DNA of 64,000 bases from Branchinecta lynchi (GCA_023053575.1 JAKZAP010000008.1:7210715-7274714); one strand, 5' to 3'; counted from the first letter of the stretch, positions 1 to 10,965 are shown. The notes: generated by a model from the letters alone, not told the origin. Numbers and translations are program-made.

Positions 1-166
1 CGTTTAACTGAAAAGACAACTTATTTTTGTGTCATTTAACTGACTGTACTGCATTATTCGGATTGAGAAAAGACGTTCAGTATATCAATGGACGTCTTCA
101 CAACGCAAAATTCTACTATGACAAAACAAATTTTAATCTCAATAGAAACGCGGCTTTTCAGTGGCC
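1..166. mobile_element. MITE fragment, ACTGAAAAGCC-ended family (copy 1)
   Basis: The segment opens with TTTAACTGAAAAGAC at the window edge and closes with CGGCTTTTCAGTGG, an imperfect inverted terminal repeat. The same head, interior phrases (TTTTTGTGTCATTTAA) and tail recur at 34625-34886. It is a small non-coding DNA-transposon derivative. The left edge may lie outside the window. No target duplication could be established. Confidence 0.55.
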
Positions 167-837
167 ACTGGGCCAGTGATCATCTTGTGGAAGGTAGCTC
201 AGTGCGTGGCGAAGTAGTGGCTGTACTACTCACTGCGAAGTAGTAGTAGGGTCATAAATAAATAAATAAATAAAAATAAAAAATTATCTAAAGTAAAAGT
301 GGTGGTGATGGTAGGGTCGTTGTGTTAAAGGATAGGTAACGATTAACGAAGTCATTCAACTTATGTCGGACCCTTGGTGTAACCGAATTTGTAAATAGGG
401 TTTTCAGGATTTGTACGTGGAAAATAATTTTATGTGTAGAAAATAAGTTCAAAGCCAGCGATCTAAAACGGTATCTTCAAACGGTTAAACATGGATGGCA
501 GTATAGCGGTTCTTCATATCAGTGAAGATAAGATAAAATAGTAAACAGTGTCCGAAGTCATTGTTTGGAAGCTTTTACAGGACTTGCGTTATATGATTAA
601 AGTTTAACTGAAAACGGCATATATAGGACAATCTAGTTACCCATCACTTATACACTCCAACCTTGATCATTTGATTGTTTCTGAACCATGTCTATTGACG
701 GTATTGTTGGTATTGTTGAGGTTGACGAGGAGAAAACTGAGGGCGACCATCTCCATCTGTCTTTCCGTTTGGTTGTCCCAGTTTTTGGAATCATTTGTCC
801 AAATCCCAAGAAGGCCTGGATCCAAAAGCGTAATTGG
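167..837. other. No gene seen; AAAT-type microsatellite at about 249-285
   Basis: A short run of TAAA/AAAT repeats lies at about 249-285. The phrase TTTAACTGAAAA at about 603 echoes the neighbouring MITE family. No open frame here has coding features or recognisable splice borders. Confidence 0.5.
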
Positions 838-915
838 AATCTTATAGATGCTGTGCTCTACATTTCTGTGTTAACTAATCTTATAGATGCTGTGCTCTAC
901 ATTTCTGTGTTAACT
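838..915. repeat. 39-bp tandem duplication
   Basis: Two consecutive units begin AATCTTATAGATGCTGTGCT at 838 and 877, and a third starts and decays at 916. The unit length is divisible by three, so the small open frame here repeats a 13-residue peptide. I see no evidence that it is translated. Confidence 0.85.
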
Positions 916-1437
916 AATCTTCTTTCGCTTTTAAAACTTCCTTTTCACCTTCATCAGATTGGTATTGCAGCTACTACTACTTCGCAGTGAGTCCACTGCT
1001 TCATATTGCGCAGAGGGCACCTTTGAGAGCAACTTTCAAGGACAGAGAGATGAACAAGAAATCGTAAGGCCCTTGTGAACAAGTACAAACATCATATCAC
1101 CGGACCCTGATTTAGAGGCTTCATTCGAGTCGCTAAAAGCGCCCGAGATTGGAAAGGCCAGGAAGTTGGAAGTTGCGAGGCGGCAACTCGTATCCAGCCG
1201 ACCACTCAGCCGCGAAGCTCACGTTCCGACTCGGTGCTAACCAACCAAAGCCAAAAGCAGGCATGAACAACTATGTTAAGATTTACTTTCTGCCCGGACG
1301 ATTCCGCCTATCATCCAGGAGCTGCTCACTGACTTCTGTTTGTGACCGGTCCATGCCAATCGGCGTCCTACTGCCAAGAAGAGTCCGTCTCTCTCTTCTC
1401 GCTAAGCACCCTTGTTATTGCTATGCGATTCCGGACA

Positions 1438-1698
1438 CGATGGGCGCTGCCACACTACCGCAAACTTCTGCTTTCTCGCGTCTTGCGACGTCCAAGAAAA
1501 TTGTACTGTAACTGTACTCCTAATAGTTTCTGTTCAGACACTCACTAGTGTCTGATATTCCTCTACAACGATGGGCGCTGCCACACTACCGCAAACTTCT
1601 CCTTTCTCGCGTCTTGCGACGTCCAAGAAAATTGTACTGTAATTGTACTCCTAATAGTTTCTGTTCAGACACTCACTAGTGTCTGATATTCCTCTATA
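1438..1698. repeat. 131-bp tandem duplication
   Basis: Two near-identical copies start with CGATGGGCGCTGCCACACTA at 1438 and 1569. Each runs through CACTCACTAGTGTCTGATAT to CCTCTA, and they differ at only a few bases. This looks like a recent local duplication in non-coding DNA. Confidence 0.85.
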
Positions 1699-1867
1699 AG
1701 GAGTCTTTCCCCACCTCCCGGTGACTTCTCACTACAATATTGCCATATTGACGCATTGTACGCCAAACTGGCATTTTTGTCGGAGACTGGCGTCAAACGT
1801 TTGTACCAGCGTGAAATCACCTTTCGGGATAGGCCAGAGAGCGCAGTCAATCTTGTAGATATTCCTT

Positions 1868-1972
1868 CAGCCCAAGCTGACTGCCTAATCATATTTGACG
1901 GTGCAAAACGGATAAGTCAGTTATATTTCAACTGACTTATCTGTTTTGCACTGTCAAATATGTGCAGACAAC
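1868..1972. mobile_element. R10 foldback element with long hairpin
   Basis: The phrase GCCCAAGCTGAC, shared with segments near 3735, 10805 and 42360, leads into an inverted repeat. Positions 1891-1922 pair with 1930-1961 around a 7-base loop, with 30 of 32 positions matching. The arm begins ATATTTGACGGTGCAAAACG. It is a foldback-type miniature element; the related larger foldback at 42371-42571 shares the TATTTGA..GTGCAAAA arm sequence. Confidence 0.6.
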
Positions 1973-1989
1973 CCTATCGCAACTGTTCG

Positions 1990-3230
1990 GTCTACAGTCT
2001 GATGTACACCCTTTGCCTAGGAGTAAGAACTCCTTGCCGATCGCGCCAAAAGCTCGGATAGTAGCGAAACACAAGCCACAGCCATCGTAACGGTGTACTA
2101 AACAGATTAATTAAAGCTCACTTTTGCTTTTCACTGTAAGCTGCAATAATTTAGGCTGTAATTCAAGATGTTCCCATACATTCTTGGCCTTGCTAACCGC
2201 GCCAAATAAAGAAGTCTCTGGCACTCAAATCCAGTTATGATTTAAGTTAACACTGTCGGAAGCAGAAACACTTATATAGGTATTGCACCCTACCCAACGA
2301 AAACGGGTCCGAGTCAATACTGGTAGTACTGGCATATTAGGAAGCGAGACTTTGAGTCGACGGTGCAAAAACCGACCAATAGGATTCAACAAACAAGAAA
2401 GGGCCGGAATTTTTTTTTTAGCAAACACGTTCGGAACAGTTACCAAACGCCCGCAACCCAGTCGCATAACCGAAAACCTCAATGTTAATATGGAGTCACC
2501 GTGTTTGTGTTTGTAGGCTACGTAAGAAACTGAAAGTAATTGTTATGCTGCGATGGTTTCTAAATATACCTATCTCTCTCTTCTCTCTTATACCTCACAA
2601 TATTAAATTAAATTCTTTTTGTCCCTTTGTTTACCTCGTCTTCGTCCCTACTGATTATTTTGAAGATCGACCTGATCGACATAGCTGAAGAACTTTTTCT
2701 TCTTCTCTTATTCGTCGAAAATACTCGAGGCGAGCATATGGAAATCCGACTGATTCTAGTTGCTGAGCTAGGCTGATTGTTATATTATGCATTATTTATC
2801 AATGTCGCGGAGATATTGTAGTCGAACCTCATATTTTATTTTTAAACTAAATTTGACTAAACTTAGCACACATCTCCTACACATAATTTTTTAATTAGTG
2901 AATATTCACTTTTTTTTTTCCTTAATTGTGATGGGCCTTCGGTCTTTTGTGTGCTATATTTATTAATTCTTCCATTTGTGCATAACAAATGAAAGAGTAA
3001 TCATTTTTGGACAACGGGATTCAAAATTTCGCTTCGAAGCTAAGCAACACGGAGTATCGAGAATACCGTTAGAAATCATTTTCTTTTTGTTTAAACTAGC
3101 CCGGTTTTCAAGGATGCAAGTAGGCTACCCTATTTCAGAATCCATCTGAAACAATATCTGCAGCTTGTCTTCAAAATAAAACTCGTCGAGGATAGATTAC
3201 ATACCTTTTTCAATGATCGGAATACTACTA
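1990..3230. other. No gene seen, unique-looking non-coding DNA
   Basis: This AT-rich stretch has short homopolymers and no supported exon. The next CK1-alpha exon, expected to begin with a Trp-Tyr-Gly sequence on the minus strand, was not found here. It probably lies beyond the left edge of the window. Confidence 0.4.
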
Positions 3231-3234
3231 GAGG

Positions 3235-3676
3235 TTGTTTCAAGTCTGTTTTGCAAGTAAATATTTAGAAAACGCGGCTTACCGGCGGAAGAGGGGAGAC
3301 ATGCTACTTGTCTTCAAACTACTCAACTCTAATTGTCTCCCTTCCCTCTTCGCTCCTGACAGCAATTCACGGACTAGGGGCCACTCCCGGAAGTTGTTCC
3401 GAAAATCCTGCTCCTCTCGTGTTCGCCAGCACTTCTTCAGCAATCGTGCTGTTCCTTTGTGGAACGGCCTGTCTGATTCAGCTGTGACTAGCGAAACACC
3501 TGAGGGGTTCAAAAAGAGACTCGACGAGGACTGGTGTGCGCAACCGTGGAAAGTGTACTGGAGTGCCCCAGAAACAGTGACCCGGAAAAATGTACACCAT
3601 CATCAACCGCAAGCGACTCATCGGGATTCAACATCCTTATTGCTTGCAAGTGCAATTTAAGGTAATTTAAGGTAAC
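3235..3676 (+). pseudogene. 5'-truncated LINE, C-terminal end of reverse-transcriptase ORF
   Basis: The plus-strand frame contains the signature that follows the RT domain in CR1/L2/Jockey-like non-LTR elements. There is an RRKRGDML block with a VFKLLN stretch, then TRGHSRKLF, then RQHFFSNRAVPLWNGLSD, then a final FKKRLDEDW. The end carries an AATTTAAGGTAATTTAAGG tail typical of such LINE 3' ends. Only about the last 140 residues remain, as expected from 5' truncation at insertion. A decayed copy with the same kind of tail (GCAATTCAAGGTAATTTAA) lies at 57890-58133. Superfamily assignment is by eye. Confidence 0.7.
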
Positions 3677-4514
3677 TTTCCGACGGGAAACCACCGGAGT
3701 TGGCAGCTGAATCCGGATTTTGTACTACTTCTTGTGCCCAAGCTGACTGGGAAACATATATTTAAACGATTAATAGAAATTGTTTGGATGTATCAGATTC
3801 TGCACTCTTTTTTTTGTTTCTTGTCAAATTACTTAGTTTTCGTAAACTTAAAGGACATGGAGAATGCATTTACAGACATGGCCACGGAGAGCATTCTTCT
3901 CCTGAGCGTGACGTTTTCAAAATAAGGCTGTTCGTTTCTGGAGGTTCGTACATGCAGACTTCAAGACAAAAAGCGCAATTCATTCAAATCTTGTACAGCG
4001 CTGGCCGGATCGTATTGGAATTTCTTCTAGATATACGTTTGGGCTTAATTGGTTAAACAAATATTCCAGAAGAAGGGTTGATTGGAAAAATTTGTTCATT
4101 TCTGAGGTTGTTCGGTACTGAAATAAGGACAGATGCAAAATGGAGCAAAAATCATAGCTTGGACACTCTATTTTGTATTTGGATTGGGTTTTCTGCAGGC
4201 AATATTAACGGAAGCCATATAGATATATGATAGTTGGTGATCTTCATTCAGGTGTCCTTTAACAAATGGTACAGAGTCCTAAGACAAACAAACAACAAAA
4301 AGGAGATTGCTCCGAACATCTCGTGTCTTTGTTTTCTTCTGCACAAAGAAGGCAGCCTAACAGCTGTTCATTTCAAGGGTTACCTGGATAGATTTTGAGG
4401 AAAATTTGAAATACCCATTATCAGTTTATGCTCTCCATCCCGACAAACTAACAGAACCTAAAAACAAGAACTGGCACTGTAATGTTCAATGGAAACAAAC
4501 TCAAGGATACATAC
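3677..4514. other. Intronic or intergenic DNA, no exon recognised
   Basis: An R10-like head (GTGCCCAAGCTGACTGGGAAA) lies at about 3735. I see no other recognisable element and no kinase exon. Confidence 0.4.
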
Positions 4515-4621
4515 CTAATATGAGGTATCCCCATGCCTCCTTGTAAGATCTTGTAGAGCTTTGACTCATAGAGAAGCTGTGGGTGTCTTGCTTTAACGGA
4601 TTCTAACTTTACAGCCATTTC
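4515..4621 (-). CDS. CSNK1A1-like: Casein kinase 1 alpha, alternative exon 2 version A
   Basis: This 107-bp exon encodes [20 protein letters not shown] and on to GGMGIPHIR, the kinase N-lobe segment with the ATP-binding lysine (MAVK) and the start of helix C. It is bounded by an acceptor (CTCCTTCAG) and a donor (AG|GTATGTATCC). It starts in phase 0 and ends with two bases of a codon, exactly like version B at 4658-4764. The two versions differ at 9 of 107 bases; six changes are silent and three give Val/Met, Leu/Met and Val/Ile. All core kinase residues are kept, so this looks functional. It is the second copy in transcription order. The following exon, which should continue WYGQ, is not in the window. 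Confidence 0.85.
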
Positions 4622-4657
4622 CTGAAGGAGAAAGAAAGAATAAAACAGGATACATAC
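4622..4657 (-). promoter_or_regulatory. 36-bp spacer between the two exon-2 versions
   Basis: It begins with a good donor (GTATGTATCC) and ends with a pyrimidine-rich acceptor (TTTCTTTCTCCTTCAG), yet it is only 36 nt long. That is shorter than most metazoan spliceosomes accept as an intron. The branch point for version A would sit at or inside the upstream donor. This steric arrangement would favour use of one exon or the other, not both. Confidence 0.65.
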
Positions 4658-4764
4658 CTAACATGAGGTATTCCCAAGCCTCCTTGTAAGATCTTGTAGA
4701 GCTTTGACTCATATAGAAGCTGAGGATGTCTTGCTTTAACGGATTCTAATTTCACAGCCACTTC
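4658..4764 (-). CDS. CSNK1A1-like: Casein kinase 1 alpha, alternative exon 2 version B
   Basis: This 107-bp exon encodes [20 protein letters not shown] and on to GGLGIPHVR. Joined to exon 1 in phase 0 it gives residues 48 to 83 of the kinase, with the ATP-binding lysine at position 52 in the VAVK motif. The acceptor is TTCTTCTCCAG and the donor AG|GTATGTATCC. It is the first of the two versions in transcription order. The conserved flanking intron bases (GTATGTATCC after each copy, similar pyrimidine tracts before) show that the duplicated unit was 143 bp, exon plus spacer. VAVK is the usual family sequence, so version B may be the ancestral form. Confidence 0.9.
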
Positions 4765-7326
4765 CTGGAGAAGAAATAAAGTATAAAACACGTACTCCCA
4801 ACCAATTCCGATTTTCGACTTTTCCGCAAAAACCATTAGATTTAATTTGCAGGTAGAGAAGATTGTTTACTAAGACTTTTCTAAACAAAAATAATGTATG
4901 ACAAGCAACCTTTTTAAATGATCTAAAGATGCAAAATAGGCACCAGCTTACTTGCTATTTATCTTTTCGAAGCTTGCAGGCAACAGTCAATAGGATCTTT
5001 CCTGATTTCTCAAACCTATATTTCATTACAAAGTTTGTGCTGTTATTTAAGGTAATTTAAAGGACCCCTGTACTATTTACTGTTCATGTTCCAGCATTTC
5101 AAAATAGTTGAATACTTTGTCAGATGTCAGCCATCATCACACATGGATTAACACCTTAATCAATCTGAAGTGTGAATTAATTAATTAGGGTGACTTCATA
5201 TTAGGCTCTACTTTTGAGAAATTACCCATGGCTCTGGCTGTTTTAAGAGTTTAGCCATGCCCATGGACTTCTAGCAAAAATAGGGAAAAGTTTTCATAAC
5301 ATATTTTTCTGATGAGCAAACTTCCTGCAAACAGCAGTCGACAGCACAGTATGCATTGAAGATAGGGAAACAAAAGCTGGGTTTGACATTACTGTTATCC
5401 TAACTTTCTTATAATTGAAAACAGAGAATTGTAAGGTAAGACGATTTTTGCAATCAACTGCATCATAAAAGAGTACAAGGCATCTCTTGCTTATTAAACA
5501 TAGCCTGTTCAGGACTGTGGCTACTGGTACAACATGCTTGATTCAACCTTGGTGGAAATACCTGGTGACAAGCTAAGTGTTCACTTCCATATTTGTTATC
5601 AATTTCATTCCAGTTCCCGAATTTCGTGAGAAAATCCAAATATATTTGACAGAAAAGAAGAAAAACAGTAATTGAGTGGCTAATATCATTATAATCCTAG
5701 ACAGATAGAATCTATGTCATAGATGTGATGTGCCTATAAATGAGCATAGATACTCAAAGTTGGTTACTAATTTGTAATTGCTCATAGTTTGGATCTGAGA
5801 GTCCCGCTAACACTTTAAATGATCCCCAACTACAGAACTTAGGGGACATGTTCATGTGAATGTTGCTATCTAGCAGGACAAGCAATCATGACATTGGGCA
5901 TTTTGTTGTGGATGCCAACAAAAATTTCTTACTAAGCTGAAAAGTTCAGTGGGTTAAAATCAATGCCAATGGTAATTGAGCTCAGGTCATCAAGACAGAT
6001 CAAGAGAAAAAGTCTATCAATGCTGATAGTGCTGAACAAAACTGCATCCCCTGTGGAGCCATGGTGAAAATCAACACATATTCTGGAATATCTTGTCATC
6101 CCTTTCTTCATAGGGGGTGGGGGGGGGGGGGGGTGAACCTGGTAAAATTGACCAAATCTGTACCTGATTTTTACTCGATGTCTTATTAAATTTTTTTTTA
6201 AACACAGCGAGTTGCCTTGAAGAAGCTACCGTGTAAAAAGTTGTCTAGTACATACAAAATCAAGTCCAATGGAGTGTTTTCACACTCTTCCTCTTGCTGT
6301 TTGTTCAGGGATATGCCAGACTTTAATCTTTGAGAGGTGTCCCGTTTTGCCAATATGACTTGGAAATGTGGCAAAAAAAAATGCTGCTGGAGCAAAGCTA
6401 CTACATCGCTAACACCTGTTCCCACGACAAATTAAAGCGCCACAGGCGAAATGTTTTAGCCTTTTTTCTGACAATATTTAGCTACTTTCCATGCATATTC
6501 TAGCTTTTAATGTGGCTCAAGCCCCAAAAAGTTCTAAAAGTTAAGTAATGAATGGCAACCAACTGAAGCTACTGTTAAATGGTGAAGAATAAGAGCTAAA
6601 TATATGCCACTTAAATTACTGAACTCAGTAACCAGGGTGAACCAAATAATGAATTCGTAGGCTACTACCAAAAACTAACTAGAACAGATCAGGAGCAGTA
6701 TAACAACCAAATTTCATAATGGAATAAAACTCTTGTTAGAACCACCTAAAACAACTGAATGTAGAAAGTTTGTTAATTGCAGACGGCCCTAGTTTGCGAG
6801 TGGCCCTAGTTGGTCCTTATTTCAATGAATAAATAAATAACAAGTATGGATTAAACAAAAACCCTGTGAATTACCGAATTAGTAACAAATCAGAACCAAA
6901 TGAATCTGATTAATCACCAAATTAGGAAACAGACTGACCTAACAGGACAGAACAGATGTGGACTTGAGAAAAGTCCGGTGAATAAATTTGGTTACAAACG
7001 AGACCAAATACATACGTCAAATCACCAAACTTACAAAGGGACAGACTATATGCGGTGAAATTGATGCAGACTGAACAGAAAGTTTGATGAATTAACAAAT
7101 TAGATAATGAATGGGACCAATGGCAATAAACACATTAATCACCAAATTTAGAAATTTTGGAACAAAAGATTTTGTAAAATAGGCATTGTATCATCTTTAG
7201 TCGAGCCCAATAGCCATTCATATGATAATATCCTTATAAAGAGTCCAACAGACAAATGGCAAAGCTCCCAAAGTAAATATTATACAGACTAGCCTAATGC
7301 ATGTTAGAAAACAGAAAGGTTCTCAC
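4765..7326 (-). other. Intron 1 of the CK1-alpha gene, with R8 repeat
   Basis: The intron is 2.56 kb and lies between the exon-1 donor and the exon 2B acceptor. It holds an R8 dispersed-repeat copy at about 5055-5370, which shares AAAGGACCCCT, TGGCTGTTTTAAG and related phrases with 26845-27060. It also holds a long G run at about 6117-6134. I see no coding exon in it. Confidence 0.6.
5055..5370. repeat. R8 dispersed repeat, copy 1
   Basis: It starts AAAGGACCCCTGTACTATTT after an AATTTAAGGTAATTT tract and includes GGCTGTTTTAAGAGTTTAGC and CAGTCGACAGCACAG. The same ordered phrases occur at 26845-27060, and the first part at about 57632-57720. It is non-coding and of unknown class. Confidence 0.55.
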
Positions 7327-7467
7327 CTCTCCACTAACTATGTTGATTGCCAGGTAAATATCACCAAAGGAGCCACTTCCAATCTTTCTTACAAGTCTGT
7401 ACTTCTGAGCAATGACAAATTCTGGGGTCCTTCCTAGACCCACCAAATTGTTGCTTTGAAGTGCCAT
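7327..7467 (-). CDS. CSNK1A1-like: Casein kinase 1 alpha, first coding exon (gene partial)
   Basis: The kinase is a Ser/Thr protein kinase that in animals acts in Wnt/beta-catenin, Hedgehog and circadian regulation; those roles are family knowledge. The exon encodes 47 residues from ATG at 7467: a short variable N-terminus, then [20 protein letters not shown] and [14 protein letters not shown]. This includes the glycine-rich loop GSGSFG (residues 30-35). The donor GAGAG|GTGAGA ends it in phase 0, matching either exon-2 version. I chose this ATG because it gives the short leader usual for CK1-alpha; an in-frame codon farther upstream would add an unlikely hydrophobic leader. The rest of the kinase lies outside the window. 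CK1 paralogues such as delta are possible, but [10 protein letters not shown] and the downstream LYKILQGG favour alpha. Confidence 0.92.
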
Positions 7468-8079
7468 GCTGACCAAAAACTTCAAGATAACACAGAACCA
7501 CAAAGAAACCAGGCAATCATCAGGGTTTTACAAGAGAGAGATACTTAATCACTGCTAACACTTTGCTTTGTGATTCAAAATTCACCACTTTAGACAGACA
7601 AGCAAACTGAACCACTGTGAAAGTGAAGTTTTGGCTTCAACTTGGGTCACGGCCTACAACACCAGAGATCGTTTTTGGCCCATATTTTTTGAAAAATCAA
7701 CCAAGCAACATCACCAAACTGATCTTTGTCAAATTTCACTTCACCTTCACACGGAAACTGACGGCGTCTCAGAAGACTTCTCCATTAACCGTAAGGTGGC
7801 TACGGGGACAGCCAGACATTTAAGGGTATAATAGTGCCGAAAAACGATTCCATAGAACTGGACATACTCTAGTTGGAAATTATTAGAAATTGTCGTATAA
7901 ATATACAAAATCCGAGTATTCAATCATACATAGACACCTCGCGGTCACTAACAAACTAGTTAGCTACGTAAAAAGTCCTATATGAAAAGCCGGCGTTGTC
8001 TAGTTGGCTACAAGAAAAAATCATTTAGGATTTTCTTCGGGATTTTCCAGGGATTTTCATTTGTTTTCCAACCAGTTCG
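7468..8079. other. Presumed 5' flank of the CK1-alpha gene
   Basis: I see no TATA box or other element I would defend. From about 7980 the sequence becomes R7-like (TCTAGTTGGCTACAAGAAAA). Confidence 0.35.
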
Positions 8080-8102
8080 CCACTATAAGAAATTTCGTAT
8101 AG

Positions 8103-8420
8103 GGGTCATTCCAGCGAAGTAAAGCCAGGCAAAAGCCAGGGTCCAGGACCTTCCACAAAAAAAATTTCGGCGAAAAAAAATTGTTAAAAATGAAGGTGGG
8201 TCTTGGTAGATGAGATAGATCCACTCCAGAAGAACCGGCCAGATCGCGAAAATTCTGAGATTCCCCATGGTAGTAGAGTGAAGAATGAGCTACACTTCTG
8301 CATTAGCACTTTTGTGGCTATCGAGCCAGAAATGGTCTTAATTAGCGATGTTAGAAAACAAAAATTCTTGGGGAAATGCATTTTTTTATGACAAAATGAA
8401 CTAGCCTCACAACCTAAAGA
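8103..8420 (-). mobile_element. R6 element, partial inverted copy
   Basis: It starts with the terminal motif GGGGTCATTCCAGCG directly after R7-type sequence ending TTTCGTATA. It then runs inverted relative to the R6 copies at 11853-12340 and 14645-15253, sharing the same ordered phrases (CCAGAAGAACCGGCCAGATC, TGAGATTCCCCATGGTAGTA). The open frame common to all copies looks incidental. Confidence 0.65.
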
Positions 8421-8984
8421 TAAAAATTTAGAAATCGATTTCAGTTTTCAGTCTTACTGTTGGCTCGACTGTTGGACCACAACCTGCCTGGCCCAATTCT
8501 TAGCTGTCCAAGGGCCCGAAATCTTCTCTTTGCCTACTTTCAGAAACTTACTACAATGTATGCTTTTGCTCTTTTCACGTGTAAGTTTGCGCGAGGGTGG
8601 TAAATTACTCGTATACTTGGTTATACGCAATTCTGAAACGCTAACCGAGTTCTGCTGTCAGTACATTTTTAGTATCTATAGGCTGAAACTATTTAAGAAA
8701 CTGAAATTTTGTATTTGCAATTATGTACAAAGAAATGTAGAACACGTTAATATTATGATGAAGTTACAAGTTGTTCTATCTTCAGTCTATCAACATCTGT
8801 TATGTACACGACTCCGGCAGCATTCCGCCGAGCTGAAACTAAGAAACTAGAAATTGAGAAACCAGGGTTAGAGCAGCATTCATTTCTCAATTATTTGTGA
8901 AGTGTTCCTTGGAACAATCAACTATTCTGAGCGCTGTAGCAGCTTTCGGCTTTCGGTTTCCAGTTTTCGGCTTTCACCGTATTT
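8421..8984. other. No gene or named element seen
   Basis: An open frame on the plus strand at 8530-8850 has no recognisable domain or splice border and I do not call it a gene. Confidence 0.35.
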
Positions 8985-9292
8985 TGTGGAGGTCATAACT
9001 CTTGAACCGGTGCAAGTACCAAGTTCCAACTTGGTACACTTGTAAGTATTGGGTCTAGTTTTGCCTTTTGGGGGTCCCACCCCAACCCGGTTCAGGGGCA
9101 AATGGGCCCAGATTGCCCAGTGAATGAGGTTCATAACTTGACCAGAACTGGACATAGGACGATGAAATTCCTTGTACATGGAAATCCTAGGGCTGTGACA
9201 CTGCTTTTAAAGTTGCACCTCCCCCACTCACCCCGCTCATGGTCAACTGGGCCCAGATTGCCCCAGGAGTAAAGTTCGATAACCGTGATAGG
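8985..9292. repeat. R12 tandem array, left part (about 145-bp unit)
   Basis: Units are marked by TGGGCCCAGATTGCCC, here at about 9106 and 9250. The array continues at 13546-14020 on the far side of the NA1 transposon, with unit marks at about 13657, 13806 and 13946. Subtracting the insertion keeps the roughly 145-bp period, so NA1 landed inside a pre-existing array. Right-hand units are more degenerate. Confidence 0.7.
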
Positions 9293-9900
9293 CAGGGGCG
9301 TCACTAGCCTTTCACCTTTGGGGGGGGGGGGGACGTCCGGTTTGTGCCGACGGACTCAAAAATGTGCCGACAAAAAACATTTCCCGCCAGCACAGAATAG
9401 AACCGGGGTAAAACTAACTGTAATGCATCAGTTGAGATTATTCCTTTGATGTAATTTCGTATTTTAAAGTTCACACATTTGGCTTTTCATTTTAGCCTTC
9501 GCTAAAAATCGAAGCTTCCAACGACTGTACCAAGAACAAGTTATACTACGCGCCGCAGGCGAAATTTTTTAAATCAGCCTATTTTCGGGAAAAATTTAGC
9601 TATACCTACCATTTTTTATTTTTAGTAATTTACAATAGTTTGGTTGGGAGTAAAATTTAATTTATGGTTGAGGTTTGTAGGACAAACAAAAATAAAAATA
9701 AGATGTCTTAGGGGGGAAGAATAGTAAATACAATACGGGCTTATTTTCAAAAGTTAAGTGACGTAAATAGTTAAAAATGGGTAAAAATAGACTAAATTAA
9801 CGTCACTGAGGGAAGGAGGAGTAGCCACAAAAAGTACGAAAGAAGATTTTTTTCTTTTTTTTTTATGTAATATAAAAATAAGTTAAATTATGGCTACGGG

Positions 9901-9950
<50 letters not shown>

Positions 9951-10802
9951 CTACCATTCAAGTTCTAGCTTTTAACATGTTTCAGCGAATTTCAATCCTA
10001 AATCACGAAACTAAATGAAACACTCCTCTAAATAAAGAATACTACAAAATGCGCCGCAGGCGAAATTTTCTGTAAACTAACTGTAATGCATCAATTGAGG
10101 TTATTCCTTCGGTATAATTTCGTATTTTAAAGTTCACATATTTGGCTTTTCATTTTAACTTTCGTTGAAAAGCGAAGCTTCCAACGACTGTACCAAGGCA
10201 AGTTAAACCAAGCGCCGCAGGCGAAATTTTTGTAATCTATTTTTTTCCTGAAAATTCAGCTACAGTACCATACAATTTCCGGCTTTTAACGTGTTTCAAA
10301 CCCCAAGAATTTCTGTCCTAAAAGGAAAACTAAATGATACACCGTTAGGAATACGACAAAATGCGCCGCAGGCGAAATTTTGTGTACGACTTACTGTAAT
10401 GCATCAGTTGAGATTGTTCCTTTGATGTAAGTTCATATATTAATTTCACATACTCGGCTTTTCGTTTCAACTTTTGCTAAGAAGCGAAGCTTCCAACTAC
10501 TGTACCCAGAACAAGTTGACCTAAGCAACGAAAGCGATTTTTTTTTAAATCTGTATTTTTTCCGGAAAAATTTGCTCCCGACAAATCTTTGCAGAATTTG
10601 ATTTCTTACGTATAAAAGACCCGGTGTGCAGACAAGAATACCGACGCCCGACAAAAGCATTCAGAATTCGATTTCTTCTGTGTTTTGCCCGACAAGATTG
10701 TAAAAAACTTTAATTTTATGCGTAAATAGAAGCCGATGTACCGACGAGACTTGAACTTTCGGCATGCGCCGATAAAAAGTTACAGAATTTGATAAATATT
10801 CT

Positions 10803-10965
10803 TTGAGCCCAAGCTGACCTTGAAACATTTATTCAAACAATGTTTACAACGGATACGTCAGCTATGATTCTTCATCAGCGATATTTCGGCCCTTCTTGGC
10901 AAGGGTCCTCGTCAGGCTGTCAATCCTCTGGTTCAACTTCGGGGAAGGAAACAAACCTGTAATCT
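10803..10965. mobile_element. R10-type insertion inside NA1
   Basis: It begins with GAGCCCAAGCTGACCTTGAA and includes ATTCAAACAATGTTTACAAC and CCCTTCTTGGCAAGGGTCCT. The latter is a short hairpin also found at 22047-22137 and, more diverged, near 41430-41460. It interrupts the NA1 body sequence. Confidence 0.6.

Noticed and set aside
6198..6425. Minus-strand open frame in CK1-alpha intron 1 with a plausible peptide
   Set aside because: No splice borders of matching phase, no kinase similarity, and the frame lies in an intron; treated as chance.
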